A stretch of 64,000 nucleotides of DNA from assembly GCF_000212735.1 (NCBI RefSeq), contig NC_015510.1, forward strand, positions 6,697,001 through 6,761,000, written 5' to 3'. Shown piece by piece: positions 35,388 through 43,775 of this stretch. Within the stretch, counting starts at the first letter, position 1. Each line of letters opens with the position of its first letter. The DNA comes from Haliscomenobacter hydrossis DSM 1100. GTDB lineage: Bacteria > Bacteroidota > Bacteroidia > Chitinophagales > Saprospiraceae. The position numbers were made by a program, and so were the translations under genes. Under the pieces are notes generated by a model that was not told where the DNA came from, made no database searches, and was given only the letters and a program-made list of their open reading frames with translations.

Positions 35388-37766
35388 ATGTTTTGCAATA
35401 CATCCAAAGAAATTGGTGGTTTGGGTCACGGCCTCAAACGTAAGGAGGATGCCCGCTTCATCCAGGGCAAAGGCCATTACGTGGACGACATCAAACTGCC
35501 CGGCATGTTGTACATGGACATTGTACGCAGTCCATATGCTTACGCCAAAATTCTCAACATCGATGCCTCCAAAGCCCTGGAAATCCCGGGCGTATTGGCG
35601 GTCATCACCGGGCGCGATCTGGAGAAGTACAACCTTCACTGGATGCCCACCTTGATGTCGGATACCCAAATGGTGCTCCCAACTGATACGGTAATGTACT
35701 ATGCCCAAGAGGTCTGTGCGGTCATCGCCACCGAACGCTACATCGCTGCCGACGGGGTAGCCGCAGTAGAGGTGGAATATGAGCCGATGAAGCCCATCGT
35801 TGACGCCCACAAAGCCCTTGATCCGGGGATGCCCATCCTGCGCCCAGACAAAGGAAAAACCGACAACCACATTTGGCACTGGGAAGCAGGCGACCGCGAG
35901 GCCACCGACAAACTTTTCGCGAACGCGGAAGTAGTGGTCAAAGAGCAGGTCTACATCCCGCGCATTCACGTGGCCTCGATTGAAACTTGTGGTTGTGTCG
36001 CCGATTTCGACCCGATTGAAGCACATCTCACCATGTACATGACCACCCAGGCACCGCACGCCATCCGCACGGTGATTGCCCTGGTAGCTGGACACGTGGG
36101 TCTTTCTGAAGAAAAAGTTCGGGTCATCGCCTCTGATATTGGCGGAGGTTTTGGGGGCAAAGTTCCGGTGTATCCCGGCTACGTGATTGCCATTGCTGCC
36201 TCGGTATTGATTGGCAAACCCGTGAAGTGGATCGAAGACCGTATGGAAAACCTCCAGGCGGATTCCTTTGCCCGTGACTACGACATGACCTGCGAATTGG
36301 CCGCCACCAAAGACGGCAAAATCCAGGGCTTGCGCATCAAAACCCTGGCTGACCATGGGTATACCGATGCCGCTGCCAACCCGTCCAAATACCCTGCGGG
36401 GATGTTTTCCATCTGTACGGGTTCCTATGATTATGGTGTCGCCTTTACGGAAATGGATGCGGTGTACACCAACAAACCACCCGGCGGCGTGGCCTACCGT
36501 TGCTCTTTCCGGGTAACCGAAGCCGTACACGCCATCGAACGGATGGTGGATCGTCTGGCTTTGGAAATTGGAAAGGACTCTGCCCAATTGCGCATGGAAA
36601 ACTTCATCAAAAAGGAGCAATTTCCTTACCACTCGCCACTGGGTTGGGAATACGACAGTGGTGATTATGGACCTGCCCTACAAAAAGCCATGGACATCAT
36701 TGGTTACGATGAGTTGCGCAAAGAACAAGCCGAAAAGCGCAAAAATGGAGAATTGATGGGGATTGGCATCTGTAGCTTTACGGAAGTGGTAGGAGCCGGG
36801 CCGTCCAAAGACTTCGATATCCTGGGCATCAAAATGTTTGACTCTGCCGAGATTCGGGTCCACCCCACCGGCAAAGCCATCGCACGTTTTGGCACCAAAT
36901 CGCAGGGACAAGGCCACGAAACGACCTACGCCCAAATCATCGCCCAAGAATTGGGCATCCCCGCCGAACACATTCATATCGAAGAAGGGGATACCGATAC
37001 AGCACCCTACGGCCTGGGTACTTACGCCAGCCGCAGTACACCTACTGCTGGTGCAGCCGCCGCAGTAGCTGCGCGTAAACTTCGGGACAAGGCCCGCAAA
37101 ATTGCCGCCTATCTGCTCGAAGTAAGTGAAGAAGACCTCGAGTGGGAAGTGGGCAAATTCTTTGTAAAAGGGGCGCCCGAAAAGTCCAAAACGATTCAAG
37201 AACTCGTTTTTGCGGCGTATACCAATCACCCACAGGGGATGGAAGCGGGCTTTGAAGCCACCCACTATTACGATCCGCCCAACCTGACTTTCCCATTCGG
37301 TTCGTACATCTGCGTGGTGGACATCGATAAAGAAACCGGAAGCATCAAGATTCGTCGCTTTGTGGCCATCGACGATTGTGGTACCATCATCAACCCGATG
37401 ATTGTAGAAGGCCAAATCCATGGTGGTTTGACCCAGGGCCTGGCCCCGGCCATGTTCGAAGAGTTGATCTACGACGAAGACGGCAACATGCTCAATGGTT
37501 CATTTATGGACTACCTGGTTCCTACATCAGTAGAATCTCCAAAATGGGAAACGGGGCATACCATCACCCCTTGTCCGCACCACCCGATTGGGGCCAAAGG
37601 GGTAGGGGAGTCACCTACAGTGGGTGCACCACCGGCCATTGCGAATGCCATCATTGATGCCTTGTCACACCTGGGGGTTACCCACATCGATATTCCAATT
37701 ACGCCGCTGAAGGTTTGGAATATTTTGGTGGAAAAAGGAGTGATTGAAGCTGTAGAAGCGGTTTGA
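35388..37766 (+). CDS. coxL: aerobic CO dehydrogenase large subunit, form I (Mo-Cu active site)
   Basis: 792 residues, the usual length for CoxL. The active-site loop reads AYRCSFR at residues 369-375; Cys372 is the ligand for the copper of the [CuSMo] centre and this motif defines form I enzymes that truly oxidise CO. Generic family members carry AYRGAGR-type loops. Other molybdopterin contacts are visible: GGGFGGK near residue 260 and the catalytic glutamate Glu741 in KGVGESP. The reaction is CO + H2O to CO2, two protons and two electrons. It likely lets the cell draw energy from trace CO. It is followed by a word-type hairpin and coxD. Confidence 0.93.
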   Translation: MFCNTSKEIGGLGHGLKRKEDARFIQGKGHYVDDIKLPGMLYMDIVRSPYAYAKILNIDASKALEIPGVLAVITGRDLEKYNLHWMPTLMSDTQMVLPTDTVMYYAQEVCAVIATERYIAADGVAAVEVEYEPMKPIVDAHKALDPGMPILRPDKGKTDNHIWHWEAGDREATDKLFANAEVVVKEQVYIPRIHVASIETCGCVADFDPIEAHLTMYMTTQAPHAIRTVIALVAGHVGLSEEKVRVIASDIGGGFGGKVPVYPGYVIAIAASVLIGKPVKWIEDRMENLQADSFARDYDMTCELAATKDGKIQGLRIKTLADHGYTDAAANPSKYPAGMFSICTGSYDYGVAFTEMDAVYTNKPPGGVAYRCSFRVTEAVHAIERMVDRLALEIGKDSAQLRMENFIKKEQFPYHSPLGWEYDSGDYGPALQKAMDIIGYDELRKEQAEKRKNGELMGIGICSFTEVVGAGPSKDFDILGIKMFDSAEIRVHPTGKAIARFGTKSQGQGHETTYAQIIAQELGIPAEHIHIEEGDTDTAPYGLGTYASRSTPTAGAAAAVAARKLRDKARKIAAYLLEVSEEDLEWEVGKFFVKGAPEKSKTIQELVFAAYTNHPQGMEAGFEATHYYDPPNLTFPFGSYICVVDIDKETGSIKIRRFVAIDDCGTIINPMIVEGQIHGGLTQGLAPAMFEELIYDEDGNMLNGSFMDYLVPTSVESPKWETGHTITPCPHHPIGAKGVGESPTVGAPPAIANAIIDALSHLGVTHIDIPITPLKVWNILVEKGVIEAVEAV

Positions 37767-37769
37767 TGG

Positions 37770-37926
37770 AGTGACGAATAACGAATGACGAGTGACGAAT
37801 ATGGTGCCTTGCTTTTGGGGTGATCAAAAAGTTCAAGGGCAACGCAGATTCATGAAACCATGAATTAACCACAATGCTCAACATTGCCGACATATTCGTC
37901 ACTCGCCACTCGTTATTCGTCATTTG
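37770..37926. repeat. word-type hairpin between coxL and coxD, GACGAAT words
   Basis: Left arm 37770-37802 and right arm 37891-37926 pair at about 30 of 33 positions; words are GTGACGAAT and TAACGAAT variants. The loop is 88 bases. The left arm starts 3 bp after the coxL stop and the right arm ends 12 bp before the coxD ATG. Confidence 0.8.
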
Positions 37927-37938
37927 TTAACAACAGGA

Positions 37939-38820
37939 ATGGAAACAACCATTAAAGACATCACGGAGCTTATGTCCGGTTTCGACCGTCTGGGCTACGT
38001 CATTGAAGAAGAGCTGGCTACTGTGGTGTTTCTTTTGCTCAAATTGCGGAAGCCCATTCTCGTAGAAGGCAATCCCGGCATCGGCAAAACCGAACTGGCC
38101 AACATGCTGGCGCGTTTGTTGGACACCCAACTCATTCGCCTGCAATGTTACGAGGGTCTCGATGTCAATGCCGCAGTGTACGAATGGAACTACCAAAAGC
38201 AATTATTGGGCATCAAAATCCAGGAACACAGCGAACTGAACGAAGCGGAGAAAGAGAAGAACATCTTCAGCGAAGACTATCTGCTGAAGCGCCCTCTCCT
38301 GCAATCCATTACCGCCAAAGACAAAGCGCCGGTGCTGCTGATCGACGAAATCGACCGTACCGATGAGGAGTTCGAAGCCTTTTTGCTGGAGTTGTTGTCG
38401 GAGTTTCAGATTACGATCCCGGAGTTAGGAACCATCAAGGCACAGCATGTGCCCTACGTGATCCTCACTTCCAACCGCACCCGCGAATTGAGTGATGCCC
38501 TCAAACGCCGTTGTTTGTACCACTGGGTGGATTATCCTTCGATGGAAAAAGAACTGGCCATTGTGTACAAACGTTTCCCGGAGATTGAGCACAAATTGGC
38601 GACGCAAATCGTCCATTTTATTCAAGGGCTGCGCCAAAAGAAATTGCAAAAAACGCCGGGTGTGTCCGAGACGCTGGATTGGGCGTTGAGCCTGATGACA
38701 CTGGGTTATCATACGCTGGATGAGCGGGCAGTTGCCCGTACGTACGGGTGTATTCTGAAATCTACGGATGACATTCGGATGTTGCAGGAAGAAGGAATTG
38801 AAGCCTTGATAATTGGCTAA
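37939..38820 (+). CDS. coxD: CoxD, MoxR-type AAA+ ATPase for CO dehydrogenase maturation
   Basis: 293 residues from the ATG at 37939; a TTG five codons earlier is less likely. Walker A is GNPGIGKT (residues 44-51), Walker B VLLIDEIDR (about 132-140), then sensor-1 VILTSNRTRE and an arginine-rich SDALKRRCLYHW. This is the MoxR branch of AAA+ proteins that work as chaperones with a VWA partner, here CoxE. In Oligotropha, CoxD is needed to insert the bridging sulfur at the molybdenum site. Its place directly after coxMSL and before the VWA gene fits that role. It is cytoplasmic. Confidence 0.9.
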   Translation: METTIKDITELMSGFDRLGYVIEEELATVVFLLLKLRKPILVEGNPGIGKTELANMLARLLDTQLIRLQCYEGLDVNAAVYEWNYQKQLLGIKIQEHSELNEAEKEKNIFSEDYLLKRPLLQSITAKDKAPVLLIDEIDRTDEEFEAFLLELLSEFQITIPELGTIKAQHVPYVILTSNRTRELSDALKRRCLYHWVDYPSMEKELAIVYKRFPEIEHKLATQIVHFIQGLRQKKLQKTPGVSETLDWALSLMTLGYHTLDERAVARTYGCILKSTDDIRMLQEEGIEALIIG

Positions 38821-38828
38821 CGAAGAGT

Positions 38829-38931
38829 AATGGGAACGCGGATGATGCGGATTAAGCGGATTTACGCGGATTTATTTTCGGATAGTTTATCCGCGTAGAT
38901 CCGCTCAATCCGCGTCATCCGCGTTCCCATT
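38829..38931. repeat. word-type hairpin between coxD and coxE, GCGGAT words
   Basis: Left arm 38829-38872 (AATGGGAACGCGGAT, then GCGGATT words) pairs with right arm 38887-38931 ending GCGTTCCCATT. It starts 8 bp after the coxD stop. The same words build the large elements at 41823 and 44462. Confidence 0.8.
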
Positions 38932-38951
38932 GTTGTCGCTTATGGATATTT

Positions 38952-40082
38952 ATGGAAATTGATAAGCCTACTTTTACCAGCGCCCTCATCGGTTTTGCCC
39001 AATTCGCAAGAAGTAAAGGGCTGAATGTAGGCGTGGAAGAAACGTTCAGCGCTTTACGGGCAGTAGATCTGGGTGTTTTTGAAAATAAAGCAGTTTTTTA
39101 CTACGCACTCAAAGCGATTTTTTGTTGCAACAAAGATGACCTACCATTATTTGACCGGATTTTTGGCATTTATTGGGAAACCAAAGATGACGATACCCGC
39201 AGACAATCCCGGCAAAAAATCATCAACCCGCAGCATTTGCCCAAACAGCAGAGCGTGCTCACGGTATGGGGATTTGGCGATGGCCAGCAACAAGAAGAAG
39301 ACAGCAAAACGGTAACCGGAGGCAACGCCACCGTGCGCCTGCGCAAAACCGATTTTTCCAAAGTCGCCGACATGGACGCAGGGATTTTAGAAGACATTGC
39401 CGAAAAACTTTGGCGCGAAATGAGCAAGAGGTTGAAACGGCGCATGAAACGCCGCCAAACCAAAGCAACCATCGACTTGCGCCGGACCATTCGCGCCGGA
39501 TTGCAACACGGTGGCGAAGCCATAGAACTGCGTTACCGGGGCAAAAAGCCCAAAAAGATGCGTCTGGTCATCCTGCTCGATGTCAGCGGCTCGATGGACA
39601 AGTACAGTTTTTTCCTGTTGCGCTTTGTCTGGGCTTTACAATCTTACTTTGAGCAGGTTGAATCTTTTGTCTTCAGTACACACCTGCGTTGCATTACCCA
39701 AGTGCTGAAAACCAAGGGCTTGGAAAAAACGTTACAACTATTGACGCCCCAGGCCGACAATTGGTCGAGTGGAACCAAAATCGGGGAATGCCTGCGGGAT
39801 TTTAACGAACATTTTGCACCCAAAATCCTCACCCGCTCCTCCCTGGTAATCGTGCTGAGCGACGGACTGGATACCGGTGAAAAAGGGATTGTAGCGACGG
39901 AGATCCAAAAAATCCGGCGTAGAACGCGGCGCTTGATTTGGCTCAATCCACTCAAAGGCATGCAGGATTACGAACCCAGCGCCCGGGGCATGAGCGAGGC
40001 TTTGCCTCATGTGGACTATTTTCGCTCAGCCCATAACCTGGAGAGTATCCTGGAATTGGAAGATTTGTTGTGCAGAATTTAA
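38952..40082 (+). CDS. coxE: CoxE, VWA-domain protein for CO dehydrogenase maturation
   Basis: 376 residues. A helical basic N-terminal region (with KRLKRRMKRRQTKATIDLRRTIRAGL near 157-182) leads to a von Willebrand A domain with an intact MIDAS motif, Asp210-x-Ser-x-Ser in LLDVSGSMDKYS, plus TKIGECL and VLSDGLDTG. Such VWA proteins pair with MoxR ATPases, here CoxD. In Oligotropha, CoxE is tied to introducing copper into the active site. The gene is framed by two word-type hairpins, one on each side. Confidence 0.9.
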   Translation: MEIDKPTFTSALIGFAQFARSKGLNVGVEETFSALRAVDLGVFENKAVFYYALKAIFCCNKDDLPLFDRIFGIYWETKDDDTRRQSRQKIINPQHLPKQQSVLTVWGFGDGQQQEEDSKTVTGGNATVRLRKTDFSKVADMDAGILEDIAEKLWREMSKRLKRRMKRRQTKATIDLRRTIRAGLQHGGEAIELRYRGKKPKKMRLVILLDVSGSMDKYSFFLLRFVWALQSYFEQVESFVFSTHLRCITQVLKTKGLEKTLQLLTPQADNWSSGTKIGECLRDFNEHFAPKILTRSSLVIVLSDGLDTGEKGIVATEIQKIRRRTRRLIWLNPLKGMQDYEPSARGMSEALPHVDYFRSAHNLESILELEDLLCRI

Positions 40083-40084
40083 TT

Positions 40085-40169
40085 GGTTGATCAAGGTTGA
40101 TCAAGGTTGATGTGGGTTGATGGTAAAACTTAATATCAACCCTCATCAACCTTTATCAACCCCATCAAC
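40085..40169. repeat. word-type hairpin between coxE and coxF, GGTTGATCAA words
   Basis: Left arm 40085-40128 has four GGTTGAT words; right arm 40133-40169 has four ATCAACC words. The loop is only a few bases. It begins 2 bp after the coxE stop and ends 30 bp before the coxF ATG. Confidence 0.8.
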
Positions 40170-40199
40170 TTTTATTTATCACTTGTGATAATAAAGAAA

Positions 40200-41213
40200 A
40201 TGAGCAACGAAATTTATGAAATGGCTTCTGACCTGATCCTGCAAGGTGAACCCTTTGCCACCGTAACCGTGGTGCGCAATGAGGCACCCAGTTCAGGCAA
40301 AACCGGAGACAAAGCCATCGTCAATAAAACCGGCGTATTAAAAGGTTGGGTAGGTGGGGGCTGTGTGTATTCCATCGTACTCAAAGAAGTCACCGAAGCC
40401 CTGGACGACGGCAAACCCCGTCTCGTACGGGTGAGCCCTACTCCAAGTAACGAGCCCAGCCGGGGGGTCAAAGAATACAAAATGACCTGTTACAGCGGGG
40501 GAGAGGTAGACTTGTACATCGAACCCGTGATGCCCAAACCCCATTTGGTCATCATCGGTAAATCGATCATTGGACGGGCCCTGATGAAGGCGGCCAAAGC
40601 CATCGATTTTCGCCTGACGGTGATCAATGAAGAATCCAATCAGGAGGTGTTCCCCGAGGCAGACCACCATCAGACTGCATTCAACCTGGAGGGCATCAGC
40701 TTCAACAAACACACCTTCATTGTGGTGGCCACCCAGGGCGACAACGATGAACGAGGATTGCAGACCGCATTGGGGGTGAAATGCCGCTATGTGGGTTTCA
40801 TTGCCAGTCGCAAAAAACGGGATGGGGTGTTTGCCAATCTGCTCAATCTGGGCCTTAGCCAGGCACAACTGGACGAAGTACACGCCCCTGCTGGAATCGA
40901 CATCAATGGCAAAACCCCGCAAGAGGTCGCCATCAGCATCCTGGCCGAGATCATTCAGGAATACCGGAGCAAAGAGGTCGCCTTCGAATCCTTTTCGGTG
41001 CCCATTGCGGCAAGTGGACAGCAGCGCAGCGACCTTCAATCCGGAAGACCTCAAATCATCACCAACCCCGTTTGTGGCATGCCCATCTCACTGGGCATGG
41101 CCAAATACATTATTGAACAAAATGGCGAGCCCATTTATTTTTGTTGCGATGGCTGCAAAACTAAATTTGATGCCGAGCCAGAAAAATACTTAATGAAGGT
41201 TGAGAAGGTTTAG
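40200..41213 (+). CDS. coxF: CoxF, XdhC-type maturation protein fused to a YHS domain
   Basis: 337 residues from the ATG at 40200; a GTG at 40185 is less likely. Residues 1-75 are the XdhC/CoxI N-terminal domain (GEPFATVTVVRNEAPSSGKTGDKAIV, GWVGGGC), and about 115-260 the XdhC Rossmann domain (LVIIGKSIIGRALMKAA ... VVATQGDNDERGLQTAL ... GFIASRKKRDGV). Residues about 288-332 form an added YHS domain (NPVCGMPIS ... YFCCDGCKTKFDAEPEKYL), a cysteine-rich metal-binding unit. In Oligotropha CoxF helps load copper, so the YHS part may hold copper for delivery; this is inference. The final residues VEKV and the stop are encoded by the first words of the hairpin at 41196-41273. Confidence 0.85.
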   Translation: MSNEIYEMASDLILQGEPFATVTVVRNEAPSSGKTGDKAIVNKTGVLKGWVGGGCVYSIVLKEVTEALDDGKPRLVRVSPTPSNEPSRGVKEYKMTCYSGGEVDLYIEPVMPKPHLVIIGKSIIGRALMKAAKAIDFRLTVINEESNQEVFPEADHHQTAFNLEGISFNKHTFIVVATQGDNDERGLQTALGVKCRYVGFIASRKKRDGVFANLLNLGLSQAQLDEVHAPAGIDINGKTPQEVAISILAEIIQEYRSKEVAFESFSVPIAASGQQRSDLQSGRPQIITNPVCGMPISLGMAKYIIEQNGEPIYFCCDGCKTKFDAEPEKYLMKVEKV

Positions 41214-41273
41214 GAGGTTGAGTGTCGCTTGCGGCAGCATAAACCTTCTCAACTTTCTCAACCTCCTCAACTT
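41196..41273. repeat. word-type hairpin overlapping the 3' end of coxF, GGTTGAG words
   Basis: Left arm 41196-41222 contains the last four sense codons of coxF and its stop; right arm 41239-41273 pairs with it. A short inner stem GTCGCTTGCGGCAGC follows the left arm. The right arm ends 20 bp before the coxG start. Confidence 0.8.
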
Positions 41274-41293
41274 ATTTCAAAACAACTTACAGC

Positions 41294-41734
41294 ATGACAC
41301 TAAGTGGCACTTATACCGTAAATGCACCTGCCCAAACGATTTGGGACATGATGATGGATCCAGAAGTATTGGCACGGATCACGCCCGCCATCACCAAACT
41401 GGAAAAAATTGATGATGAAAACTTCAAAGCCATTGCCGAAGTGAAAATTGGCCCGGTGGGTGGCGCTTTTTCGGGCAACCTGAAAATGGTGGATAAAATT
41501 CAACCAGAGTCCTTCAAACTGATCATTCAACAAAACAGCAAAATTGGCAATGCCGCTGCGGAAGTCAGCATGAACCTGAAAGCGCTTTCCGAGGCCCAAA
41601 CCGAAGTGAGCTTTACCGGAGATGTAAAACTCTCGGGCATGTTGAACACCATGGGTGGCCGGGTGATTACGCCAGTGGCGAATATGTTGTCGAAGCAGTT
41701 TTTTGAGGCATTGGAGAAGGAGGTGAATGGGTAA
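41294..41734 (+). CDS. coxG: CoxG, SRPBCC-family CO dehydrogenase accessory protein
   Basis: 146 residues with no signal peptide. It fits the CoxG/SRPBCC fold: LSGTYTVNAPAQTIWDMMMDPEVLARITPAITKLEKIDDENFKA at the start, then VKIGPVGGAFSGNLKM and a C-terminal long helix (GGRVITPVANMLSKQFFEALEKEV). The hydrophobic cavity of this fold and work on other CO oxidisers suggest it binds a lipid or quinone and links the enzyme to the membrane. It is the last gene of the cox cluster and is followed by a strong terminator at 41759-41808. Confidence 0.88.
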   Translation: MTLSGTYTVNAPAQTIWDMMMDPEVLARITPAITKLEKIDDENFKAIAEVKIGPVGGAFSGNLKMVDKIQPESFKLIIQQNSKIGNAAAEVSMNLKALSEAQTEVSFTGDVKLSGMLNTMGGRVITPVANMLSKQFFEALEKEVNG

Positions 41735-41758
41735 GGAGAAATCCTGCGTATTATTGTA

Positions 41759-41808
41759 AAAACAATCGAGCGGTTGAAGACTAAGGTGTTCAATCGCTCG
41801 ATTGTTTT
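41759..41808 (+). terminator. terminator of the cox cluster
   Basis: Twenty-base arms (41759-41778 and 41789-41808) pair at 19 positions with a 10-base loop; the arms end in AAAA/TTTT, so the stem is followed by U. It lies 24 bp after the coxG stop and would also work on the opposite strand. Confidence 0.85.
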
Positions 41809-41822
41809 ACGGTGATACCGAG

Positions 41823-42736
41823 CGCTACGTAGGCTCTAAAACCCGCGATCGTCGAGCCTGCTCGCGCAGCGAGCATTTTAGGATCGAGCGCCCACGTAGT
41901 GGCATGTAAAATGGATAATCGACAGGAATTACCTGGTTTGTGCACTGCGCAGGGGTGCGCCAAAGCGAAATAATGGGAGCGCGGATGACGCGGATTGAGC
42001 GGATTTACGCGGATTTTCTTTCGCCTGAAGCAGCGAGCTGTGAAAAGTAATGCCAAGAATTTTTCGCAGCTGCGCTGCTCATGGTTAATTTTACCACGAC
42101 GATTACGTGCTCTGCGCTTTAACGCCTTCGGCGTAGAACGGCATTGATTGGAAAACGGATGAAACGGATGAAACGGATAGGAACGGACTTTGACTCGCCT
42201 TCGGCTCGTCTTTATCCGCCGCAGGCGGAATAAACATCCGTTTTTATCCGTTTCATCCGTTTTATCCGTTTTGCAATCCTGTCGCTTTTAGCAAAAAGAG
42301 GCGAAGCCTCAAAAAGCGCGAAGCGTATAAAACGTTGTGGCTCGTCGTGTACGTCGTAGCTACAAAAAGAGCAGTAAAGCTGCGAAAAGTATCAATATTA
42401 CTTCTTATTACTCTTTGCTATCGTTTGCGCTAACGCGTGTAAACACGAACGAAATGAGTGTTCAATTTGTGGAAATTTGTGCAATTTGTGGCCAGTTCAT
42501 CACGTCGCAGGCGGGATAAAAATCCGCGTCATCCGCCCAATCCGCGTCATCCGCGCTCCCATTATGTCGCTTTGGTACACCCTTGGGAAGAAAGGCAAAA
42601 TCTTGTTCATCATGTCTAAAATCAGTACCTCGCGCTAGATTGGACATCCTACCCCCCACTCCGTGGGCGCTCGTCGATCTTTTACTGCCTCCTGCGTCGG
42701 CAAGCTCGACGATCGCGGGTTCTAGAGCTTGCGTTT
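41823..42736. repeat. large hairpin-rich element A in a 1.1-kb gene-free stretch
   Basis: Nested inverted repeats. Outer tips (CCCGCGATCGTCGAGC at 41842 and its complement ending 42719) enclose arms with CACTGCGCAGGGGTGCGCC and GCGGATT words on the left (to 42027) and the complementary GCGGATT words on the right (42516-42560). The middle holds an ACGGATGAA-word hairpin (42151-42187 with 42235-42272) and the TTTGTGG words near 42460-42491. No credible gene is present between coxG and the SUMF1-like gene. It is closely related to element B at 44462-45043. Confidence 0.75.
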
Positions 42737-42835
42737 TGTTGAATGTTGTTGCAAAGAGGGCAAGCTTGTGCAGCCTTCCGTTTCCAATTTTTTATTATTT
42801 TGCCTCCGCACTTTAAAACCGAAAACGCCAGCACC

Positions 42836-43714
42836 ATGACCAGCACCATCACCATCACCCGCCGTCCCATCACCCTCCCTTCCGGTTTTAGCTTTCACCT
42901 CGTGGAGGTAGCCGGAGGCAGCTTCATGATGGGCAATGACGACGAAGACGCCTATGGTGATGAAAAAATCATCCACGAGGTAAAGGTACCCGGCTTTTGG
43001 ATGGCGGAACACCCGACGACGCAGGCCTTGTGGTTGGACCTGATGGGTGGCGAAAATCCTTCCTATTTTCAGGGTGCCCGCCGCCCGGTTGAACGGGTGA
43101 GTTGGTACGATGCGGCGGCCTTTTGTAATGCCTTGAATGCATTGTTTGGGTACCAGGCAAAGTATTTTGTGGATAAAAAATGTAGCCAGGCGCTGGATAT
43201 CGAACGCGCCCGCTCCGTTGAATACCCCGATAGCATTGCCATTTATGTCGCTTCTAGCCATTTTGGGTTTCGTTTGCCTAGTGAGGCGGAGTGGGAATAT
43301 GCCGCTTCGGCTCCGCTCAGCGACCGCGCTTCGGCTCCGCTCAGGCAGTGGCGCTATGCAGGCAGCAATACATTGGATGAAGTAGGCTGGTATGACCAAA
43401 ACAGTCACGGCCAGACTCAGCCCGTGGGACTAAAAATGCCCAATGAATTGGGACTTTACGACCTGAGTGGCAATGTGTGGGAGTGGTGTGAAGACCAATG
43501 GCATGGCAGTTATGAGGGTGCTCCGTTAGATGGTTCGCCCTGGGTGGATCAGGAATCGGGTGCTTATCGGGTGCTTCGCGGCGGTAGCTGGTTCATCAAT
43601 GCGCGGTACTGCCGCCCCTCGTATCGGTTCAACCATCCACCAGCTTACCGCCTCAACGCTTTCGGTTTTCGGGTGGTGTTGTTTCCCCCTCCAGGCAGCT
43701 GGCCTGGCATCTAA
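42836..43714 (+). CDS. SUMF1/FGE-like protein lacking one catalytic cysteine
   Basis: 292 residues from the ATG at 42836; earlier in-frame starts run into element A. The sulfatase-modifying-factor fold is clear: AGGSFMMGNDDEDAYGDE, VPGFWMAEHPTTQALW, VERVSWYDAAAFCNALN, FRLPSEAEWEYAA, LGLYDLSGNVWEWCEDQW and YRVLRGGSWF. Formylglycine-generating enzymes use two cysteines near the C-terminus; here only Cys259 remains (ARYCRPSYR) and the first is Ile254, so it is probably not a true sulfatase activator. Related domains act in ergothioneine-type chemistry or as binding units. A repeated 17-base unit adds ASAPLSDRASAPLR near residue 160 (bases 43304-43344). The gene sits in a cassette bounded by 58-bp exact inverted repeats. 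Confidence 0.82.
   Translation: MTSTITITRRPITLPSGFSFHLVEVAGGSFMMGNDDEDAYGDEKIIHEVKVPGFWMAEHPTTQALWLDLMGGENPSYFQGARRPVERVSWYDAAAFCNALNALFGYQAKYFVDKKCSQALDIERARSVEYPDSIAIYVASSHFGFRLPSEAEWEYAASAPLSDRASAPLRQWRYAGSNTLDEVGWYDQNSHGQTQPVGLKMPNELGLYDLSGNVWEWCEDQWHGSYEGAPLDGSPWVDQESGAYRVLRGGSWFINARYCRPSYRFNHPPAYRLNAFGFRVVLFPPPGSWPGI
43304..43344 (+). repeat. in-frame tandem repeat inside the SUMF1-like gene
   Basis: GCTTCGGCTCCGCTCAG occurs at 43304-43320 and again at 43328-43344, a 24-base period that keeps the frame. The insert replaces the short loop normally found between EWEYAA and YAGSN in the family. Confidence 0.8.
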
Positions 43715-43775
43715 AATAGCCCGTGAGCAAAAAAGGCGGAGCCCAAAAGAAAAAAGAAAAAGAGGGACAATGGAA

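Noticed and set aside
35388-37766. Calling the large molybdenum subunit a xanthine or nicotinate dehydrogenase
   Set aside because: The loop reads AYRCSFR, the form I CO dehydrogenase signature, and the full coxMSLDEFG order follows; the other enzymes have a different loop.
38829-38931. CRISPR-like repeats
   Set aside because: The GCGGAT words are degenerate, have no unique spacers of constant length, and read back as an inverted copy. No cas genes are in the window.
42337-42519. A 60-residue basic open frame starting MARRVRRSYKK within element A
   Set aside because: It runs through the repeat words shared with element B and has no homologous open frame there, so it is not a supported gene.
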